Positions 9,695 to 19,811 of a DNA stretch of 64,000 bases are shown piece by piece (the stretch's first letter is position 1; every line of letters begins with the position of its first letter). This stretch comes from Winogradskyella tangerina. GTDB taxonomy: Bacteria; Bacteroidota; Bacteroidia; Flavobacteriales; Flavobacteriaceae. Location: contig NZ_QERF01000011.1 in assembly GCF_003260205.1 (NCBI RefSeq), positions 62,001 to 126,000 of the forward strand, read 5' to 3'. A program made the position numbers and the translations under genes. The notes beneath the pieces were generated by a model. It saw only the letters and a program-made list of their open reading frames with translations, was not told the DNA's origin and searched no databases.

Positions 9695-9770
9695 TGTTAG
9701 TTTTTAGTTGTTAGAATCCTAAACATTTCTATTTCGAGCAGATTCATCTAACTACTAATTACTAATGACT
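9695..9770. repeat. duplicated spacer, copy 2 (between rpmJ and rpsM)
   Basis: The second copy of the 76-base sequence at 9184-9259, same orientation, one mismatch. It ends six bases before the rpmJ stop codon. The pair brackets rpsM at a distance of about 510 bases. Confidence 0.95.
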
Positions 9771-9776
9771 TTTCTT

Positions 9777-9893
9777 TTATCCTTGTCTTTGTTTGAATCT
9801 AGGATTCTTTTTGTTAATTACGTAAAGTCTTCCTTTACGACGTACCAATTTACAATCGGCACTTCTCTTTTTAACTGATGCTCTTACTTTCAT
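9777..9893 (-). CDS. rpmJ: 50S ribosomal protein L36
   Basis: A 38-residue protein reading [17 protein letters not shown] and ending RFKQRQG. In zinc-binding L36 four ligands (CxxC, Cys, His) are spaced over residues 11-33; here only Cys14 remains, with Ser at 11, Asn near 27 and Phe near 32, so this is a zinc-independent (C-minus) form. It is four bases after infA, as in other spc-alpha clusters. Confidence 0.98.
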   Translation of the reverse strand: MKVRASVKKRSADCKLVRRKGRLYVINKKNPRFKQRQG

Positions 9894-9897
9894 CTTA

Positions 9898-10113
9898 CTA
9901 GTATCTATAAGTTATACGAGCCTTAGTTAAATCGTAAGGGCTCATTTCTAATTTTACTTTATCACCTGGTAAAAGTTTGATATAATGCATACGCATTTTA
10001 CCAGATATGTGTGCAGTCACGATGTGACCATTTTCTAATTCTACACGAAACATTGCATTCGATAATGCTTCTATTATCGTTCCGTCTTGTTCTATTGCTG
10101 CTTGCTTTGCCAT
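9898..10113 (-). CDS. infA: translation initiation factor IF-1
   Basis: A 71-residue OB-fold factor that binds the A site of the 30S subunit during initiation. Starts [26 protein letters not shown] and contains the RNA-binding [19 protein letters not shown]. It follows secY after 82 bases and immediately precedes rpmJ. The adk and map genes that often lie between secY and infA are absent here; adk appears elsewhere in the window fused to hpt. Confidence 0.99.
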   Translation of the reverse strand: MAKQAAIEQDGTIIEALSNAMFRVELENGHIVTAHISGKMRMHYIKLLPGDKVKLEMSPYDLTKARITYRY

Positions 10114-10195
10114 AAATTATTTTTAGTGTTCAATCCTCATTTAGCAAATACCTTGCCTAAAATTTTGCATTGAATCTTCTAAATTGGTTTTATAG

Positions 10196-11560
10196 TTATG
10201 AGGTTACAGATTTTCTGTTTTTCCCCGTTTTCATCAAGCCATCATAATGCTTATTCAATAAATAAGAATTAATCTGCTGCATCGTATCTATTGCTACACC
10301 CACCATAATTAATAATGAGGTACCTCCAAAGAATAATGCCCATCCTTGCTGCACACCAACTAATTGGTAAACGAATGCAGGGAAAACTGCTACTAAGGCC
10401 AAGAATATAGATCCTGGTAAAGTAATCTGTGACATTATCTTATCTAAATATTCTGCTGTTTCTGTACCTGGTCTTATTCCTGGAATAAATCCACCGCTAC
10501 GTTTTAAATCGTCTGCCATTTTATTCGTTGGTACAGTAATCGCTGTATAGAAATACGTAAATATGATGATCAATAGACCGAATACTAAGTTGTACCAGAA
10601 TCCGAAAATATCCTGGAAGTTAGCTTGCATCCATTGTCCAACACTACTTTCCGGACCGAAAAGTTTACCGATGTATGCAGGAGCAAACATAATTGCCTGA
10701 GCAAAAATGATTGGCATTACTCCTGAGGCATTCAATTTTAATGGTAAAAACTGACGTGACCCAAATACATTCTTCTCATATCCACCAGAAGCTGTTCTTC
10801 GTGCATATTGAACTGCGATCTTACGTACGGCCATCACTAAGAAGACAGAAGCTAAAATGATTAAGAACCAAATGACCATCTCAATTAAGATCATCATAAA
10901 TCCACCATTTCCACCTTCTAATCTTGAAGCTGCGTTACGTAAGAATGACTGTGGCATCGTAGCAATAATACCTACCATAATTAATAGAGAGATACCATTA
11001 CCAATACCTTTATCTGTAATTTTTTCACCTAGCCACATTGCAAATACACAACCTGTTACTAGAATGATCACAGATGAAAAGTAGAACACACCTTCAGAGA
11101 AACCTGGAATCAATAATTGACTAATTGAATTCAGACCTGATAAAGATGGAATTGTACCAAGGTAAGCCGGTGCTTGCACCAAACAAATACCGATAGTTAA
11201 CCATCTTGTAATCTGAGTTATCTTCTTCTGACCACTCGCTCCTTCTTTTTGAAGCTTTTGTAAATAAGGAATCGCAATACCCATTAACTGAACTACAATC
11301 GAAGCAGAGATGTATGGCATAATACCTAAAGCAAAAACTGAGGCATTTGAAAAACCTCCTCCTGTAAATGCATTTAACAACCATAATAAACCACCTTCTG
11401 CAGCAGAACTTTGTAATTCGGCTAACTTTGGAAAATCTACACCTGGTAATACCACTTGTGCACCAAATCGGTATACTAAAAGTAAACCTAAGGTTAGAAC
11501 AATTCTATCCTTAAGTTCAGTGATTTTCCAGACGTTTTTTAATGTTTCTATTATCTTCAT
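10196..11560 (-). CDS. secY: protein translocase subunit SecY
   Basis: The 454-residue channel subunit of the Sec translocon, with ten predicted membrane helices. Visible landmarks are FRFGAQVVLPGVD-like first helix region, the plug region after it, LGIMPYISASIVVQL, GIGNGISLLIMVGI, and the cytoplasmic loop NKMADDLKRSGGFIPGIRPG. It is the last large gene of the spc section, 10 bases after rplO. Confidence 0.99.
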   Translation of the reverse strand: MKIIETLKNVWKITELKDRIVLTLGLLLVYRFGAQVVLPGVDFPKLAELQSSAAEGGLLWLLNAFTGGGFSNASVFALGIMPYISASIVVQLMGIAIPYLQKLQKEGASGQKKITQITRWLTIGICLVQAPAYLGTIPSLSGLNSISQLLIPGFSEGVFYFSSVIILVTGCVFAMWLGEKITDKGIGNGISLLIMVGIIATMPQSFLRNAASRLEGGNGGFMMILIEMVIWFLIILASVFLVMAVRKIAVQYARRTASGGYEKNVFGSRQFLPLKLNASGVMPIIFAQAIMFAPAYIGKLFGPESSVGQWMQANFQDIFGFWYNLVFGLLIIIFTYFYTAITVPTNKMADDLKRSGGFIPGIRPGTETAEYLDKIMSQITLPGSIFLALVAVFPAFVYQLVGVQQGWALFFGGTSLLIMVGVAIDTMQQINSYLLNKHYDGLMKTGKNRKSVTS

Positions 11561-11570
11561 CCTTATGTTC

Positions 11571-12023
11571 TTATAAAGTTACGGCCTCACCACCAGCAGC
11601 TTCAATAGCAGCTTTTGCTGTAGCAGTAAATTTATGCGCAGTTACTGTTAATTTTGCATTTAATTCACCTCTACCTAAGATTTTTACTAGGTCGTTCTTC
11701 CCAGCTTTTCCTAATGATACTAGTGTGTCAAAATCTACAGCACCTTTTATTTTCTTTTCGTCTACTAACTGTTGTAGTGTATCTAGGTTTATCCCTTGAT
11801 ACTCCACACGGTTAATATTCTTAAATCCGAATTTTGGAACACGTCTCTGTAATGGCATCTGACCACCTTCGAATCCTAATTTCTTAGAATAACCAGATCT
11901 CGATTTTGCACCTTTGTGACCTCTTGTAGCGGTTCCACCTTTACCAGATCCTTGACCACGTCCAACGCGTTTCCCTTGATTTTTTACTGAACCTTCAGCA
12001 GGTTTTAAATTACTTAAATCCAT
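11571..12023 (-). CDS. rplO: 50S ribosomal protein L15
   Basis: L15, 150 residues from the chosen start MDLSNLKPAEGS, which is where the family normally begins. An in-frame upstream start would overlap the end of rpmD and is rejected. The Gly-rich basic N-terminal half (RVGRGQGSGKGGTATRGHKG) threads into 23S rRNA; the globular C-terminal half ends AKAAIEAAGGEAVTL. Confidence 0.98.
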   Translation of the reverse strand: MDLSNLKPAEGSVKNQGKRVGRGQGSGKGGTATRGHKGAKSRSGYSKKLGFEGGQMPLQRRVPKFGFKNINRVEYQGINLDTLQQLVDEKKIKGAVDFDTLVSLGKAGKNDLVKILGRGELNAKLTVTAHKFTATAKAAIEAAGGEAVTL

Positions 12024-12039
12024 TTTTAAGTTTATATTT

Positions 12040-12219
12040 TTAAGCTTCTTCAACAGAAACTAAATGTTCAACTTTCTTAACCATACCAAGGATACTTGGT
12101 GTGGCATCGTGCTCTACAACTTGACCAATTCTTTTTAAACCTAAAGCTTCTAATGTTAGCTTTTGTCTTTTGGTACGATTGATTGCACTCTTTACTTTAG
12201 TTACTTTAATCTTTGCCAT
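12040..12219 (-). CDS. rpmD: 50S ribosomal protein L30
   Basis: A 59-residue L30 reading MAKIKVTKVKSAINRTKRQK and ending HLVSVEEA. The family hallmark LxxLGLKRIGQ and a conserved GMVKKVxHLV end are present. It lies between rpsE (11 bases upstream) and rplO (16 bases downstream). Confidence 0.98.
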   Translation of the reverse strand: MAKIKVTKVKSAINRTKRQKLTLEALGLKRIGQVVEHDATPSILGMVKKVEHLVSVEEA

Positions 12220-12230
12220 CTTGTCCTAGA

Positions 12231-12755
12231 TTATCCTTTAAATACTTTTTCAAGTGAAATTCCACGTTCTCTTGCAATGGCTTTCGCATCTCTCAATTGT
12301 AATAAAGCATCGAATGTTGCCTTTACTACGTTATGAGGATTAGAAGAACCTTGAGACTTTGATAATACATCATGTACCCCAACTGCTTCAAGTACTGTTC
12401 TTACTGCACCACCTGCAATAACTCCTGTACCAGGTGCTGCTGGAATAATGTTTACTCTCGCACCGCCGTACTTTCCTTTTTGCTCGTGTGGTAAGGTACC
12501 TTTTACGATAGGGATTCTTACTAAGTTCTTCTTAGCATCTTCTACTGCTTTAGCAATCGCTGTAGCAACGTCTTTAGATTTACCTAAACCGTGACCAACA
12601 ACACCTGCTTCATCACCAACAACTACAATAGCAGAAAATCCGAATGCTCTACCACCTTTGGTTACTTTAGTTACACGCTGTACTCCAACTAGGCGATCTT
12701 TTAATTCTAACCCACCTGGCTTTACTAATTCTGCGTTTTTATATTTCTGATACAT
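12231..12755 (-). CDS. rpsE: 30S ribosomal protein S5
   Basis: S5, 174 residues, lining the mRNA entry and important for decoding accuracy. The S5 double-stranded-RNA-like domain is at residues about 16-80 ([20 protein letters not shown]) and the C-terminal domain has [22 protein letters not shown]. Part of the spc section, six bases after rplR. Confidence 0.99.
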   Translation of the reverse strand: MYQKYKNAELVKPGGLELKDRLVGVQRVTKVTKGGRAFGFSAIVVVGDEAGVVGHGLGKSKDVATAIAKAVEDAKKNLVRIPIVKGTLPHEQKGKYGGARVNIIPAAPGTGVIAGGAVRTVLEAVGVHDVLSKSQGSSNPHNVVKATFDALLQLRDAKAIARERGISLEKVFKG

Positions 12756-12761
12756 AATGTC

Positions 12762-13118
12762 TTAAAATTTAAGTCCTGCTTCTCTAGCACCTTCTGCTAA
12801 TGATTTTACTCTTCCGTGATATAAATAACCACCTCTATCGAATGAAATGGTTTCAACACCAGCTTTAATAGCTTTTTCTGCAACTGCTTTTCCGACTAAA
12901 GCCGCAACTTCAGTTTTATTTCCTTTAGATGAAGCAATGTCCTTATCTCTTGAAGATGCAGCAGCTATAGTTTCACCAGTTACATCATTCACGACCTGTG
13001 CATAAATTTCTTTATTACTTCTAAAAACAGTTAATCTTGGTCTTGTTTCAGTACCAGATACTACTTTACGTATTCTGTTTTTAATTCTTAATCTTCTTTC
13101 GTTCTTTGTCAATGCCAT
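12762..13118 (-). CDS. rplR: 50S ribosomal protein L18
   Basis: L18, 118 residues, binding 5S rRNA in the central protuberance. Starts [20 protein letters not shown]; motifs [20 protein letters not shown] and [27 protein letters not shown] are typical. Ten bases after rplF. Confidence 0.99.
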   Translation of the reverse strand: MALTKNERRLRIKNRIRKVVSGTETRPRLTVFRSNKEIYAQVVNDVTGETIAAASSRDKDIASSKGNKTEVAALVGKAVAEKAIKAGVETISFDRGGYLYHGRVKSLAEGAREAGLKF

Positions 13119-13128
13119 AACTTACTTA

Positions 13129-13671
13129 TTAAGCTGATTTACCTGCTTTTCTTCTAATTTCTTCACCAACAAACTTGATTCCTTTTCCTTTGTAAGGTTC
13201 TGGCTTACGGAAGCTACGGATTTTAGCGGCTACTTGGCCAACTAATTGTTTGTCGTGCGATGTTAATTTAACGATTGGGTTCTTACCTTTTTCTGATACA
13301 GTCTCAACTTTTACTTCTGGAGCAATGTCCATAACGATGTTGTGAGAGAAACCAATGGCTAAGTCTAACTTTTGTCCTTGATTAGATGCTCTGTAACCTA
13401 CACCGACTAATTCTAGTTCTTTTGTAAATCCTTGAGAAACACCTTCTATCATGTTAGCAATTAACGCTCTGTAAAGACCGTGCTTTGCTCTGTGATCTTT
13501 TTTCTCAGAAGGACGAGACAAAGTAATTGTACCGTCTTCTAATGCTATATCGATATCTGAATATTCTTGAGATAATTCGCCTAACTTACCTTTTACAGTA
13601 ATGACGTTATCTTTCATCTCTACAGTTACACCTTCAGGAACTGTTATTGGGCTTTTACCTATTCTTGACAT
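13129..13671 (-). CDS. rplF: 50S ribosomal protein L6
   Basis: L6, 180 residues, two similar L6 folds, at the base of the L7/L12 stalk. Starts MSRIGKSPITVPEGV; the family signature near the C-terminus is PEPYKGKGIKFVGEEIRRKAGK. Twelve bases after rpsH. Confidence 0.99.
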   Translation of the reverse strand: MSRIGKSPITVPEGVTVEMKDNVITVKGKLGELSQEYSDIDIALEDGTITLSRPSEKKDHRAKHGLYRALIANMIEGVSQGFTKELELVGVGYRASNQGQKLDLAIGFSHNIVMDIAPEVKVETVSEKGKNPIVKLTSHDKQLVGQVAAKIRSFRKPEPYKGKGIKFVGEEIRRKAGKSA

Positions 13672-13683
13672 AATTTCCTGTTT

Positions 13684-14082
13684 TTAGTAAACGTAACATA
13701 ATACTTCACCACCAACATTTTCTCTTTGCGCTTGCTTACCTGTCATTACGCCATGAGAGGTTGATACAATTGCAATTCCAAGACCATTTAATATTCTTGG
13801 CATTTCGTTAGCGCCAGCATACTTACGTAAACCTGGTTTACTGATTCTTTGAATTTTTTTGATAACAGACTCTTTAGTCTCCTTGTTGTACTTCAAAGCA
13901 ATCTTTATAGTACCTTGAACTGTAGAGTCGTCGAATTTGTAACTTAAAATATAGCCCTGATCGAACAATATTTTAGTTATCTCCTTTTTTAAGTTAGATG
14001 CAGGGATCTCCACTACTCTGTGGTTTGCTTTTACTGCATTTCTAACTCGCGTTAAATAATCCGCTATTGGATCTGTGTACAT
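13684..14082 (-). CDS. rpsH: 30S ribosomal protein S8
   Basis: S8, 132 residues, a central-domain 16S rRNA binder. Starts YTDPIADYLTRVRNA after the Met; the conserved C-terminal segment VSTSHGVMTGKQAQRENVGGEVLCYVY is complete. The gap from rpsN is 104 bases, wide for this cluster, and contains short inverted repeats (TACAAT/ATTGTA, GAAGC/GCTTC). In E. coli S8 regulates the spc operon; whether it does so here is unknown. Confidence 0.99.
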   Translation of the reverse strand: MYTDPIADYLTRVRNAVKANHRVVEIPASNLKKEITKILFDQGYILSYKFDDSTVQGTIKIALKYNKETKESVIKKIQRISKPGLRKYAGANEMPRILNGLGIAIVSTSHGVMTGKQAQRENVGGEVLCYVY

Positions 14083-14186
14083 AGTTTTTAATTTTGGGAG
14101 CTGGTTTTCGAACGTTTCGAACCTAAATCCCGATTATACAATAGTTATATTGATAATTGTACAGAAGCTTATTCGCTTCCTTAAGT

Positions 14187-14456
14187 CTACCAACTTGCTT
14201 TTTTCACTCCAGGAATTAACCCTTTATTAGCCATTTCTCTAAACATTACACGAGAGATACCAAATTGTCTCATATATCCTTTTGGTCTTCCTGTAAGTTT
14301 ACAACGGTTGTGCATACGTATTGGTGATGCATTTTTTGGTAACTTTTGTAATGCTTCGTAATCTCCAGCTTCTTTTAAAGCTTTTCTTTTCGCAGCATAT
14401 TTAGCAACCGTTTTAGCACGCTTCACCTCACGAGCTTTCATTGATTCTTTAGCCAT
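14187..14456 (-). CDS. rpsN: 30S ribosomal protein S14
   Basis: S14, 89 residues, the long zinc-independent type: no CxxC pairs are present in the C-terminal half, where zinc-binding S14 would have them. Motifs [20 protein letters not shown] and the terminal [11 protein letters not shown] identify it. It is two bases after rplE. Confidence 0.99.
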   Translation of the reverse strand: MAKESMKAREVKRAKTVAKYAAKRKALKEAGDYEALQKLPKNASPIRMHNRCKLTGRPKGYMRQFGISRVMFREMANKGLIPGVKKASW

Positions 14457-14458
14457 AC

Positions 14459-15010
14459 TTAATTCTTTTTAAATGGTAATCCTAGTTCCGTTAATAAAGA
14501 CTTCGCTTCTTTATCTGTTTCAGCAGAAGTCACGAATGTAATATCCATACCAGAAATCTTATTGATCTTATCGATATCGATCTCTGGAAAAATGATCTGT
14601 TCTGTTACCCCTAAGTTGTAGTTTCCACGTCCGTCAAAACCATTGGCTTTGATCCCGTTGAAATCTCTAACTCGTGGTAAAGCTGTAGTTACTAAACGAT
14701 CTAAGAACTCATACATTTGTTCTCCACGTAAAGTTACTTTAGCACCAATTGGCATTCCTTTACGTAACTTAAATGATGCTACGTCTTTCTTAGAAATAGT
14801 TGCAACGGCCTTCTGTCCAGAAATTTTAGTCAATTCGTCCACAGCGTGGTCAATTAACTTCTTATCTGCAACAGCTGCACCAACACCTCTAGATATTACT
14901 ATCTTTTCAAGCTTTGGTACTTGCATTACATTCTTATATCCAAATTCTTCTGTAAGAGCAGGAACTACTTTTTCCTTGTACTCTTGTTTTAATCTTGCAA
15001 CGTAAGCCAT
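14459..15010 (-). CDS. rplE: 50S ribosomal protein L5
   Basis: L5, 183 residues, binding 5S rRNA and the P-site tRNA elbow. Recognised by [37 protein letters not shown] and [15 protein letters not shown]. Part of the tightly packed rplN-rplX-rplE-rpsN run with 2-12-base gaps. Confidence 0.99.
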   Translation of the reverse strand: MAYVARLKQEYKEKVVPALTEEFGYKNVMQVPKLEKIVISRGVGAAVADKKLIDHAVDELTKISGQKAVATISKKDVASFKLRKGMPIGAKVTLRGEQMYEFLDRLVTTALPRVRDFNGIKANGFDGRGNYNLGVTEQIIFPEIDIDKINKISGMDITFVTSAETDKEAKSLLTELGLPFKKN

Positions 15011-15012
15011 AA

Positions 15013-15324
15013 TTAAATTACTTCATTAGATTTTTTAGAAAATCTCACTTTGTTGTCGCCATCCATTCTGTATCCTACTCTCGTAGTTTCACCTTTACTT
15101 GTTAATAAAGAAAGGTTAGAAATGTGGATTGATGCTTCTTTCTCTACAATGCCACCTTGAGGGTTTTGTGCACTTGGCTTAGTGTGTTTCTTCACCATGT
15201 TTACACCTTCAACGATAGCTTTGTTCTTATCTCTTAATACCTTAAGTACTTTACCTTCAGATCCTTTATGATCTCCGGCAATGACTTGTACTGTATCTCC
15301 TGATTTTATTTTAAGCTTTGTCAT
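15013..15324 (-). CDS. rplX: 50S ribosomal protein L24
   Basis: L24, 103 residues from the ATG before [24 protein letters not shown] four codons upstream abuts the rplN stop and is less likely. The KOW motif ([18 protein letters not shown]) is at residues about 11-30. An assembly initiator protein near the exit tunnel. Confidence 0.98.
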   Translation of the reverse strand: MTKLKIKSGDTVQVIAGDHKGSEGKVLKVLRDKNKAIVEGVNMVKKHTKPSAQNPQGGIVEKEASIHISNLSLLTSKGETTRVGYRMDGDNKVRFSKKSNEVI

Positions 15325-15336
15325 CTTATTTATCAA

Positions 15337-15705
15337 TTACAGCACTTCAGGTGCTAATGATACAATTTTCATGAATTGTTTATCACGAAGTTCTCTCGCT
15401 ACAGGACCAAATACACGTGTTCCTCTCATTTCACCTTGCGGGTTTAAAAGTACACATGCGTTGTCGTCAAATCTGATGTATGATCCATCAGGACGTCTAA
15501 CTTCTTTGGCTGTACGTACAACAACTGCAGTTGAAACAGCTCCTTTTTTGATGTTTCCGTTAGGTGTAGCGTCTTTTACAGAAACTACAATTTTATCACC
15601 TACAGAAGCATATCTCTTCTTTGTTCCACCTAGTACACGGATAGTTAATACTTCCTTTGCACCAGTGTTATCAGCTACTTTTAATCTTGATTCTTGTTGT
15701 ACCAT
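15337..15705 (-). CDS. rplN: 50S ribosomal protein L14
   Basis: L14, 122 residues, at the subunit interface. Starts [20 protein letters not shown]; the signature [38 protein letters not shown] end is complete. Two bases after rpsQ. Confidence 0.99.
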   Translation of the reverse strand: MVQQESRLKVADNTGAKEVLTIRVLGGTKKRYASVGDKIVVSVKDATPNGNIKKGAVSTAVVVRTAKEVRRPDGSYIRFDDNACVLLNPQGEMRGTRVFGPVARELRDKQFMKIVSLAPEVL

Positions 15706-15707
15706 AA

Positions 15708-15965
15708 TTACTTCGCTCTTTCAATTATTTCTACTAATCTCCAACACTTAGATTTACTTAAAGGTCTTGTTTCCATGATCTTTACAGTATCACCTTCGTT
15801 GCAGTCGTTTTTCTCATCGTGCGCAACATACTTTTTTGTCTTTAACACGAACTTTCCGTACATAGGGTGTTTTACTTTCTTTACCTCTGAAACAACAATA
15901 GATTTCTCCATTTTGTTACTGGTAACTACTCCTATACGTTCTTTTCTTAAATTTCTTTTTTCCAT
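15708..15965 (-). CDS. rpsQ: 30S ribosomal protein S17
   Basis: S17, 85 residues, OB-fold 16S rRNA binder. Motifs [38 protein letters not shown] and [20 protein letters not shown]. Seventeen bases after rpmC. Confidence 0.99.
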   Translation of the reverse strand: MEKRNLRKERIGVVTSNKMEKSIVVSEVKKVKHPMYGKFVLKTKKYVAHDEKNDCNEGDTVKIMETRPLSKSKCWRLVEIIERAK

Positions 15966-15982
15966 CTTTCAGCAGAATACAA

Positions 15983-16174
15983 TTATTGTTCGTCTCTTTT
16001 AGTTAATTCAGTCGCCAATCTTGCTACGGCACGTCTTACTGTGCGTAATTGAATTGGGTTTTCTAAAGGAGAAACTGCGTGAGCCATTTTAAGGTCAGCA
16101 TAACTCTTTTTTGTCTCACTAAGTTTTTCTTGTAACTCAGCTGTAGAAAGCTGTTTAATTTCTGATTGCTTCAT
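15983..16174 (-). CDS. rpmC: 50S ribosomal protein L29
   Basis: L29, 63 residues, a helical hairpin at the exit tunnel that helps dock trigger factor. Starts MKQSEIKQLSTAELQEKL and has the conserved NPIQLRTVRRAVARLAT. Lies between rplP and rpsQ as in nearly all bacteria. Confidence 0.98.
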   Translation of the reverse strand: MKQSEIKQLSTAELQEKLSETKKSYADLKMAHAVSPLENPIQLRTVRRAVARLATELTKRDEQ

Positions 16175-16185
16175 AATTCTTTTTA

Positions 16186-16605
16186 TTATGCTTCGTAATC
16201 TCTAGCTATGATAAACTTAGTTTTTACAGGAAGTTTTTGTGCTGCTAAACGCAATGCTTCTTGAGCTACGTCTAATGGTACACCACTCACTTCAAATAAT
16301 ATGCGCCCTGGTTTTACAACAGCTGCCCAATATTCAACGGCACCTTTACCTTTACCCATACGTACTTCAAGAGGTTTCTTTGTAATTGGCTTGTCTGGAA
16401 ATATTTTAATCCATAACGAACCTTCTCTCTTCATGTAACGTGTAGCGGCAATACGTGCTGCTTCTATTTGACGTGCAGTTATAAAAGACGAGTCTAATGA
16501 TTTGATCCCGAAGGTTCCATTTGATAACAAATGCCCTCTTCCGGAATTACCCTTCATACGACCTTTTTGCTGCTTACGAAATTTTGTTCTTTTAGGCTGT
16601 AACAT
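16186..16605 (-). CDS. rplP: 50S ribosomal protein L16
   Basis: L16, 139 residues, beside the A-site tRNA. Starts [19 protein letters not shown]; motifs [27 protein letters not shown] and [12 protein letters not shown] are intact. Twenty bases after rpsC. Confidence 0.99.
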   Translation of the reverse strand: MLQPKRTKFRKQQKGRMKGNSGRGHLLSNGTFGIKSLDSSFITARQIEAARIAATRYMKREGSLWIKIFPDKPITKKPLEVRMGKGKGAVEYWAAVVKPGRILFEVSGVPLDVAQEALRLAAQKLPVKTKFIIARDYEA

Positions 16606-16625
16606 TTTTTCTTTTCTTTAAAAAA

Positions 16626-17339
16626 TTACTTTCTACGACGTTGGTTTTTATTTCCACGTCCTCCACCTTTTCCTTTTTGCTTAGAAAGACCTACTAATGG
16701 AGAAAGTTCTCTTTTTCCATATACTTCACCTTTCATAATCCACACTTTCACACCTAATCTACCGTAAGTAGTATGTGCTTCAACAAGAGCATAATCAATA
16801 TCAGCTCTAAATGTAGATAACGGAATACGTCCTTCTTTGTAGTGTTCAGAACGTGCCATTTCAGCACCGTTTAAACGTCCACTAATTTGAACTTTAATTC
16901 CTTCAGCATTCATACGCATTGCTGCAGCGATAGCCATTTTGATTGCACGTCTGTAAGAAATACGGCTTTCTATCTGACGAGCAATACTTGCTGCAACTAA
17001 ATGTGCGTCTAGTTCTGGTCTTTTAATTTCAAAGATGTTCAACTGAACTTCTTTTCCGGTAATTTTCTTAAGCTCTTCTTTTAGCTTGTCTACCTCCTGA
17101 CCGCCTTTTCCGATAATAATACCAGGTCTTGCAGTTGTGATAGTAACGGTTACAAGTTTAAGCGTACGCTCAATAATTACTCTACTTACACTAGCTTTTG
17201 ATAAACGCGCATGGATGTACTTACGGATCTTATCGTCCTCAGCAAGTTTATCTCCATAATCATTTCCGCCATACCAGTTAGATTCCCATCCTCTGATAAT
17301 ACCTAAACGATTTCCGATTGGATTTGTCTTTTGTCCCAT
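16626..17339 (-). CDS. rpsC: 30S ribosomal protein S3
   Basis: S3, 237 residues, at the mRNA entry. Starts [23 protein letters not shown] domain is visible ([23 protein letters not shown]), followed by the C-terminal domain [22 protein letters not shown] and a Gly/Lys/Arg-rich tail. Confidence 0.99.
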   Translation of the reverse strand: MGQKTNPIGNRLGIIRGWESNWYGGNDYGDKLAEDDKIRKYIHARLSKASVSRVIIERTLKLVTVTITTARPGIIIGKGGQEVDKLKEELKKITGKEVQLNIFEIKRPELDAHLVAASIARQIESRISYRRAIKMAIAAAMRMNAEGIKVQISGRLNGAEMARSEHYKEGRIPLSTFRADIDYALVEAHTTYGRLGVKVWIMKGEVYGKRELSPLVGLSKQKGKGGGRGNKNQRRRK

Positions 17340-17348
17340 ATCTCTATC

Positions 17349-17756
17349 TTAGCTTTGTGTTTTATTTAATGCATCGATAACCACTGTTACGTGATTAGAA
17401 CGCTTTCTAATTCTATGTGCTCTACCTTGAGGTGCAGGGCGTAAACGCTTTAACATTGTACCACCATCTACTCTAATCTCTTTGATGTAGAGATTTGCTT
17501 CCTCAACGTCTGCATCTTCGTTTTTAGCTTGCCAGTTTGCAATTGCAGACATCACTAATTTTTCTAAACGACGAGACGCTTCTTTAGGGTTAAACCTAAG
17601 AATCTGAAGCGCTCTTTCAGCCTTTTCACCTCTTACTAAATCCGCTACTAAACGCATTTTTCTTGGAGATGTAGGACAGTTATTTAGCTTCGCGAAAGCA
17701 ATCTGCTTCTTCTCAGCCTTAATAGCTTCTGCCATTTGTTTTTTACGACTTCCCAT
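17349..17756 (-). CDS. rplV: 50S ribosomal protein L22
   Basis: L22, 135 residues, with the beta-hairpin that lines the exit tunnel ([21 protein letters not shown] region) where macrolide-resistance changes occur in other species; no deletion is apparent here. N-terminus is extended by a short Lys-rich segment before the usual core start near residue 20. Confidence 0.98.
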   Translation of the reverse strand: MGSRKKQMAEAIKAEKKQIAFAKLNNCPTSPRKMRLVADLVRGEKAERALQILRFNPKEASRRLEKLVMSAIANWQAKNEDADVEEANLYIKEIRVDGGTMLKRLRPAPQGRAHRIRKRSNHVTVVIDALNKTQS

Positions 17757-17761
17757 GATTC

Positions 17762-18040
17762 TTATTTTTTACCTTTATTTTTTGCACCTGCATGACCTCT
17801 AAAAGATCTTGTTGGTGAAAATTCTCCTAATTTATGACCTACCATATTTTCAGTAATGTATACTGGTACAAACTGACGACCATTGTGAACTGCTATAGTC
17901 TGACCAACGAAATCTGGAGAGATCATTGATGCTCTCGACCAAGTCTTAATTACCGTCTTTTTGTTTGAAGCTACATTTTCAGCAACTTTCTTTTCTAATT
18001 TATAATGGATATAAGGTCCTTTTTTTAATGAACGTGCCAT
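17762..18040 (-). CDS. rpsS: 30S ribosomal protein S19
   Basis: S19, 92 residues, in the head, partner of S13. Starts [19 protein letters not shown]; the signature [27 protein letters not shown] is complete. Ten bases after rplB. Confidence 0.99.
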   Translation of the reverse strand: MARSLKKGPYIHYKLEKKVAENVASNKKTVIKTWSRASMISPDFVGQTIAVHNGRQFVPVYITENMVGHKLGEFSPTRSFRGHAGAKNKGKK

Positions 18041-18050
18041 ACTATCTTAA

Positions 18051-18878
18051 TTATTTCTTTCTACGTTCTACAATATACTTGTTACTCGCTTTTGTCTTAG
18101 AACGCGTTCTATAACCCTTCGCAGGAATACCGTTTCTAGATCTTGGGTGTCCACCTGAAGATTTACCTTCACCACCACCCATTGGATGATCTACTGGGTT
18201 CATTACTACTGGTCTTGTACGAGGACGTCTTCCTAACCATCTTGTTCTACCTGCTTTACCAGATACTAATAACTGATGATCTGAGTTAGAAATAACACCT
18301 ATTGTAGCCATACACGTTGCTAATACCATTCTTGTTTCTCCTGAAGGAAGTTTGATTGTAGCAAACTTTCCATCTCTCGCCATTAACTGAGCAAATGCAC
18401 CAGCACTACGTGCCATAACTGCACCTTGACCAGGACGTAATTCTATACAAGAAATAATAGTACCTAGAGGTATTTCACTTAAAGGCATTGCGTTTCCAAT
18501 TTCTGGAGCAATACCACTTTCACCAGATACAACGTTTTGCCCTACTTGTAAACCATTCTGAGCGATGATGTATCTTTTCTCACCATCTTGATAGTTTAAT
18601 AGTGCAATAAATGCTGTTCTGTTCGGATCGTACTCAATGGTTTTAACTTCTGCTGGAATACCAGTTTTGTTTCGTTTAAAATCAATGATACGATACTTCT
18701 TCTTATGACCTCCACCAATATAGCGCATGGTCATTTTTCCTTGACTGTTTCTACCACCAGATCTTTTTTTCGGAGCAAGCAAGCTTTTCTCCGGCTTATC
18801 AGTAGTGATGGCGTCAAATCCATTAACTACTCTAAAACGCTGAGCTGATGTGATCGGTTTTAATTTTCTTACTGACAT
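18051..18878 (-). CDS. rplB: 50S ribosomal protein L2
   Basis: L2, 275 residues, one of the most conserved proteins, needed for subunit association and peptidyl transfer. The OB and SH3-like domains are followed by the signature [19 protein letters not shown] containing the functionally important histidine. Five bases after rplW. Confidence 0.99.
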   Translation of the reverse strand: MSVRKLKPITSAQRFRVVNGFDAITTDKPEKSLLAPKKRSGGRNSQGKMTMRYIGGGHKKKYRIIDFKRNKTGIPAEVKTIEYDPNRTAFIALLNYQDGEKRYIIAQNGLQVGQNVVSGESGIAPEIGNAMPLSEIPLGTIISCIELRPGQGAVMARSAGAFAQLMARDGKFATIKLPSGETRMVLATCMATIGVISNSDHQLLVSGKAGRTRWLGRRPRTRPVVMNPVDHPMGGGEGKSSGGHPRSRNGIPAKGYRTRSKTKASNKYIVERRKK

Positions 18879-18883
18879 AAGTC

Positions 18884-19174
18884 TTACATGTTAGCGTATA
18901 AATCAATTGTTTCACCTTCCGCCAGTTGTACAATTGCCTTTTTAACAGCATTTGTTTTACCATGTTGAATACCCGTTTTTGTATAACGAGTTCTTCTATC
19001 TGGACGGACATTTATAGTACGAACTTTTTCAACAGAAACACCATAAGCAGCTTCCACCGCTTTTTTGATTTCTACCTTGTTCGCCTTTGTGTTCACTTCA
19101 AATGCATACGCATTTAACAACTCACTTTGCATGGTTGCTTTTTCTGTGATGATAGGTTTAATTAAGATACTCAT
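18884..19174 (-). CDS. rplW: 50S ribosomal protein L23
   Basis: L23, 96 residues, at the exit tunnel where trigger factor and SRP dock. Starts [19 protein letters not shown]; conserved [19 protein letters not shown] and TVNVRP-like [13 protein letters not shown]. Seven bases after rplD. Confidence 0.99.
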   Translation of the reverse strand: MSILIKPIITEKATMQSELLNAYAFEVNTKANKVEIKKAVEAAYGVSVEKVRTINVRPDRRTRYTKTGIQHGKTNAVKKAIVQLAEGETIDLYANM

Positions 19175-19181
19175 CTGTGTT

Positions 19182-19811
19182 TTATTTACTTAAGTTCGAT
19201 TCAATTCCTTCTAATGCACCTTCTAAAAGAACTACTTTATTAGCGTTCATAATTTTATAAGTGCTTAATTCTGAGCTAGTTATAACCTCAGAACCTTTCA
19301 AATTGCGCGACGACAAATATACGTTATTATTCGAGTCACCCAACACAAACAGAGATTTTTTGTTGTCGATCTCTAATGCCTTCAAAACGTCAACGAAGTT
19401 TTTTGTCTTTGGTGCATCGAAATTGAAATCTTCTAATACAACAATTGACTTATCGTTTGCTTTGATACTTAGTGCAGATTTACGTGCTAATCGCTTTACG
19501 TTTTTGTTTAATTTGAAACCGTAATTTCTTGGTCTCGGTCCAAACATACGACCACCACCTTTGAATACACCAGACTTAATAGAACCTGCACGTGCTGTAC
19601 CTGTTCCTTTTTGTTTTTTGATCTTACGTGTACTTCCTGTGATCTCTGCTCTCTCTTTTGCCTTGTGCGTACCTTGTCTTTGGTTTGCTAAGTATTGCTT
19701 AACATCCAAATACACGGCATGATTATTAGGCTCAATAGCGAATACGTCTTTAGAAAGCTCAGCTTTTCTACCCGTATCTTTTCCGTTTATATCTAAAACT
19801 GCTACTTTCAT
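19182..19811 (-). CDS. rplD: 50S ribosomal protein L4
   Basis: L4, 209 residues, with the long loop reaching the exit tunnel ([20 protein letters not shown]). Its ATG overlaps the rplC stop by one base (TAATG), implying translational coupling. In E. coli L4 represses the S10 operon; the wide structured spacer before rplC is a possible target here (inference). Confidence 0.99.
   Translation of the reverse strand: MKVAVLDINGKDTGRKAELSKDVFAIEPNNHAVYLDVKQYLANQRQGTHKAKERAEITGSTRKIKKQKGTGTARAGSIKSGVFKGGGRMFGPRPRNYGFKLNKNVKRLARKSALSIKANDKSIVVLEDFNFDAPKTKNFVDVLKALEIDNKKSLFVLGDSNNNVYLSSRNLKGSEVITSSELSTYKIMNANKVVLLEGALEGIESNLSK

Noticed and set aside
12024..12053. Ten-residue upstream extension of L15
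   Set aside because: It overlaps the rpmD stop, and the family start MDLSNLKPAEG-type sequence begins at 12023.
15281..15751. 156-residue open frame on the plus strand across rplX, rplN and rpsQ
   Set aside because: It is antisense to three certain ribosomal genes and resembles no protein I know; long antisense frames are common over such genes.
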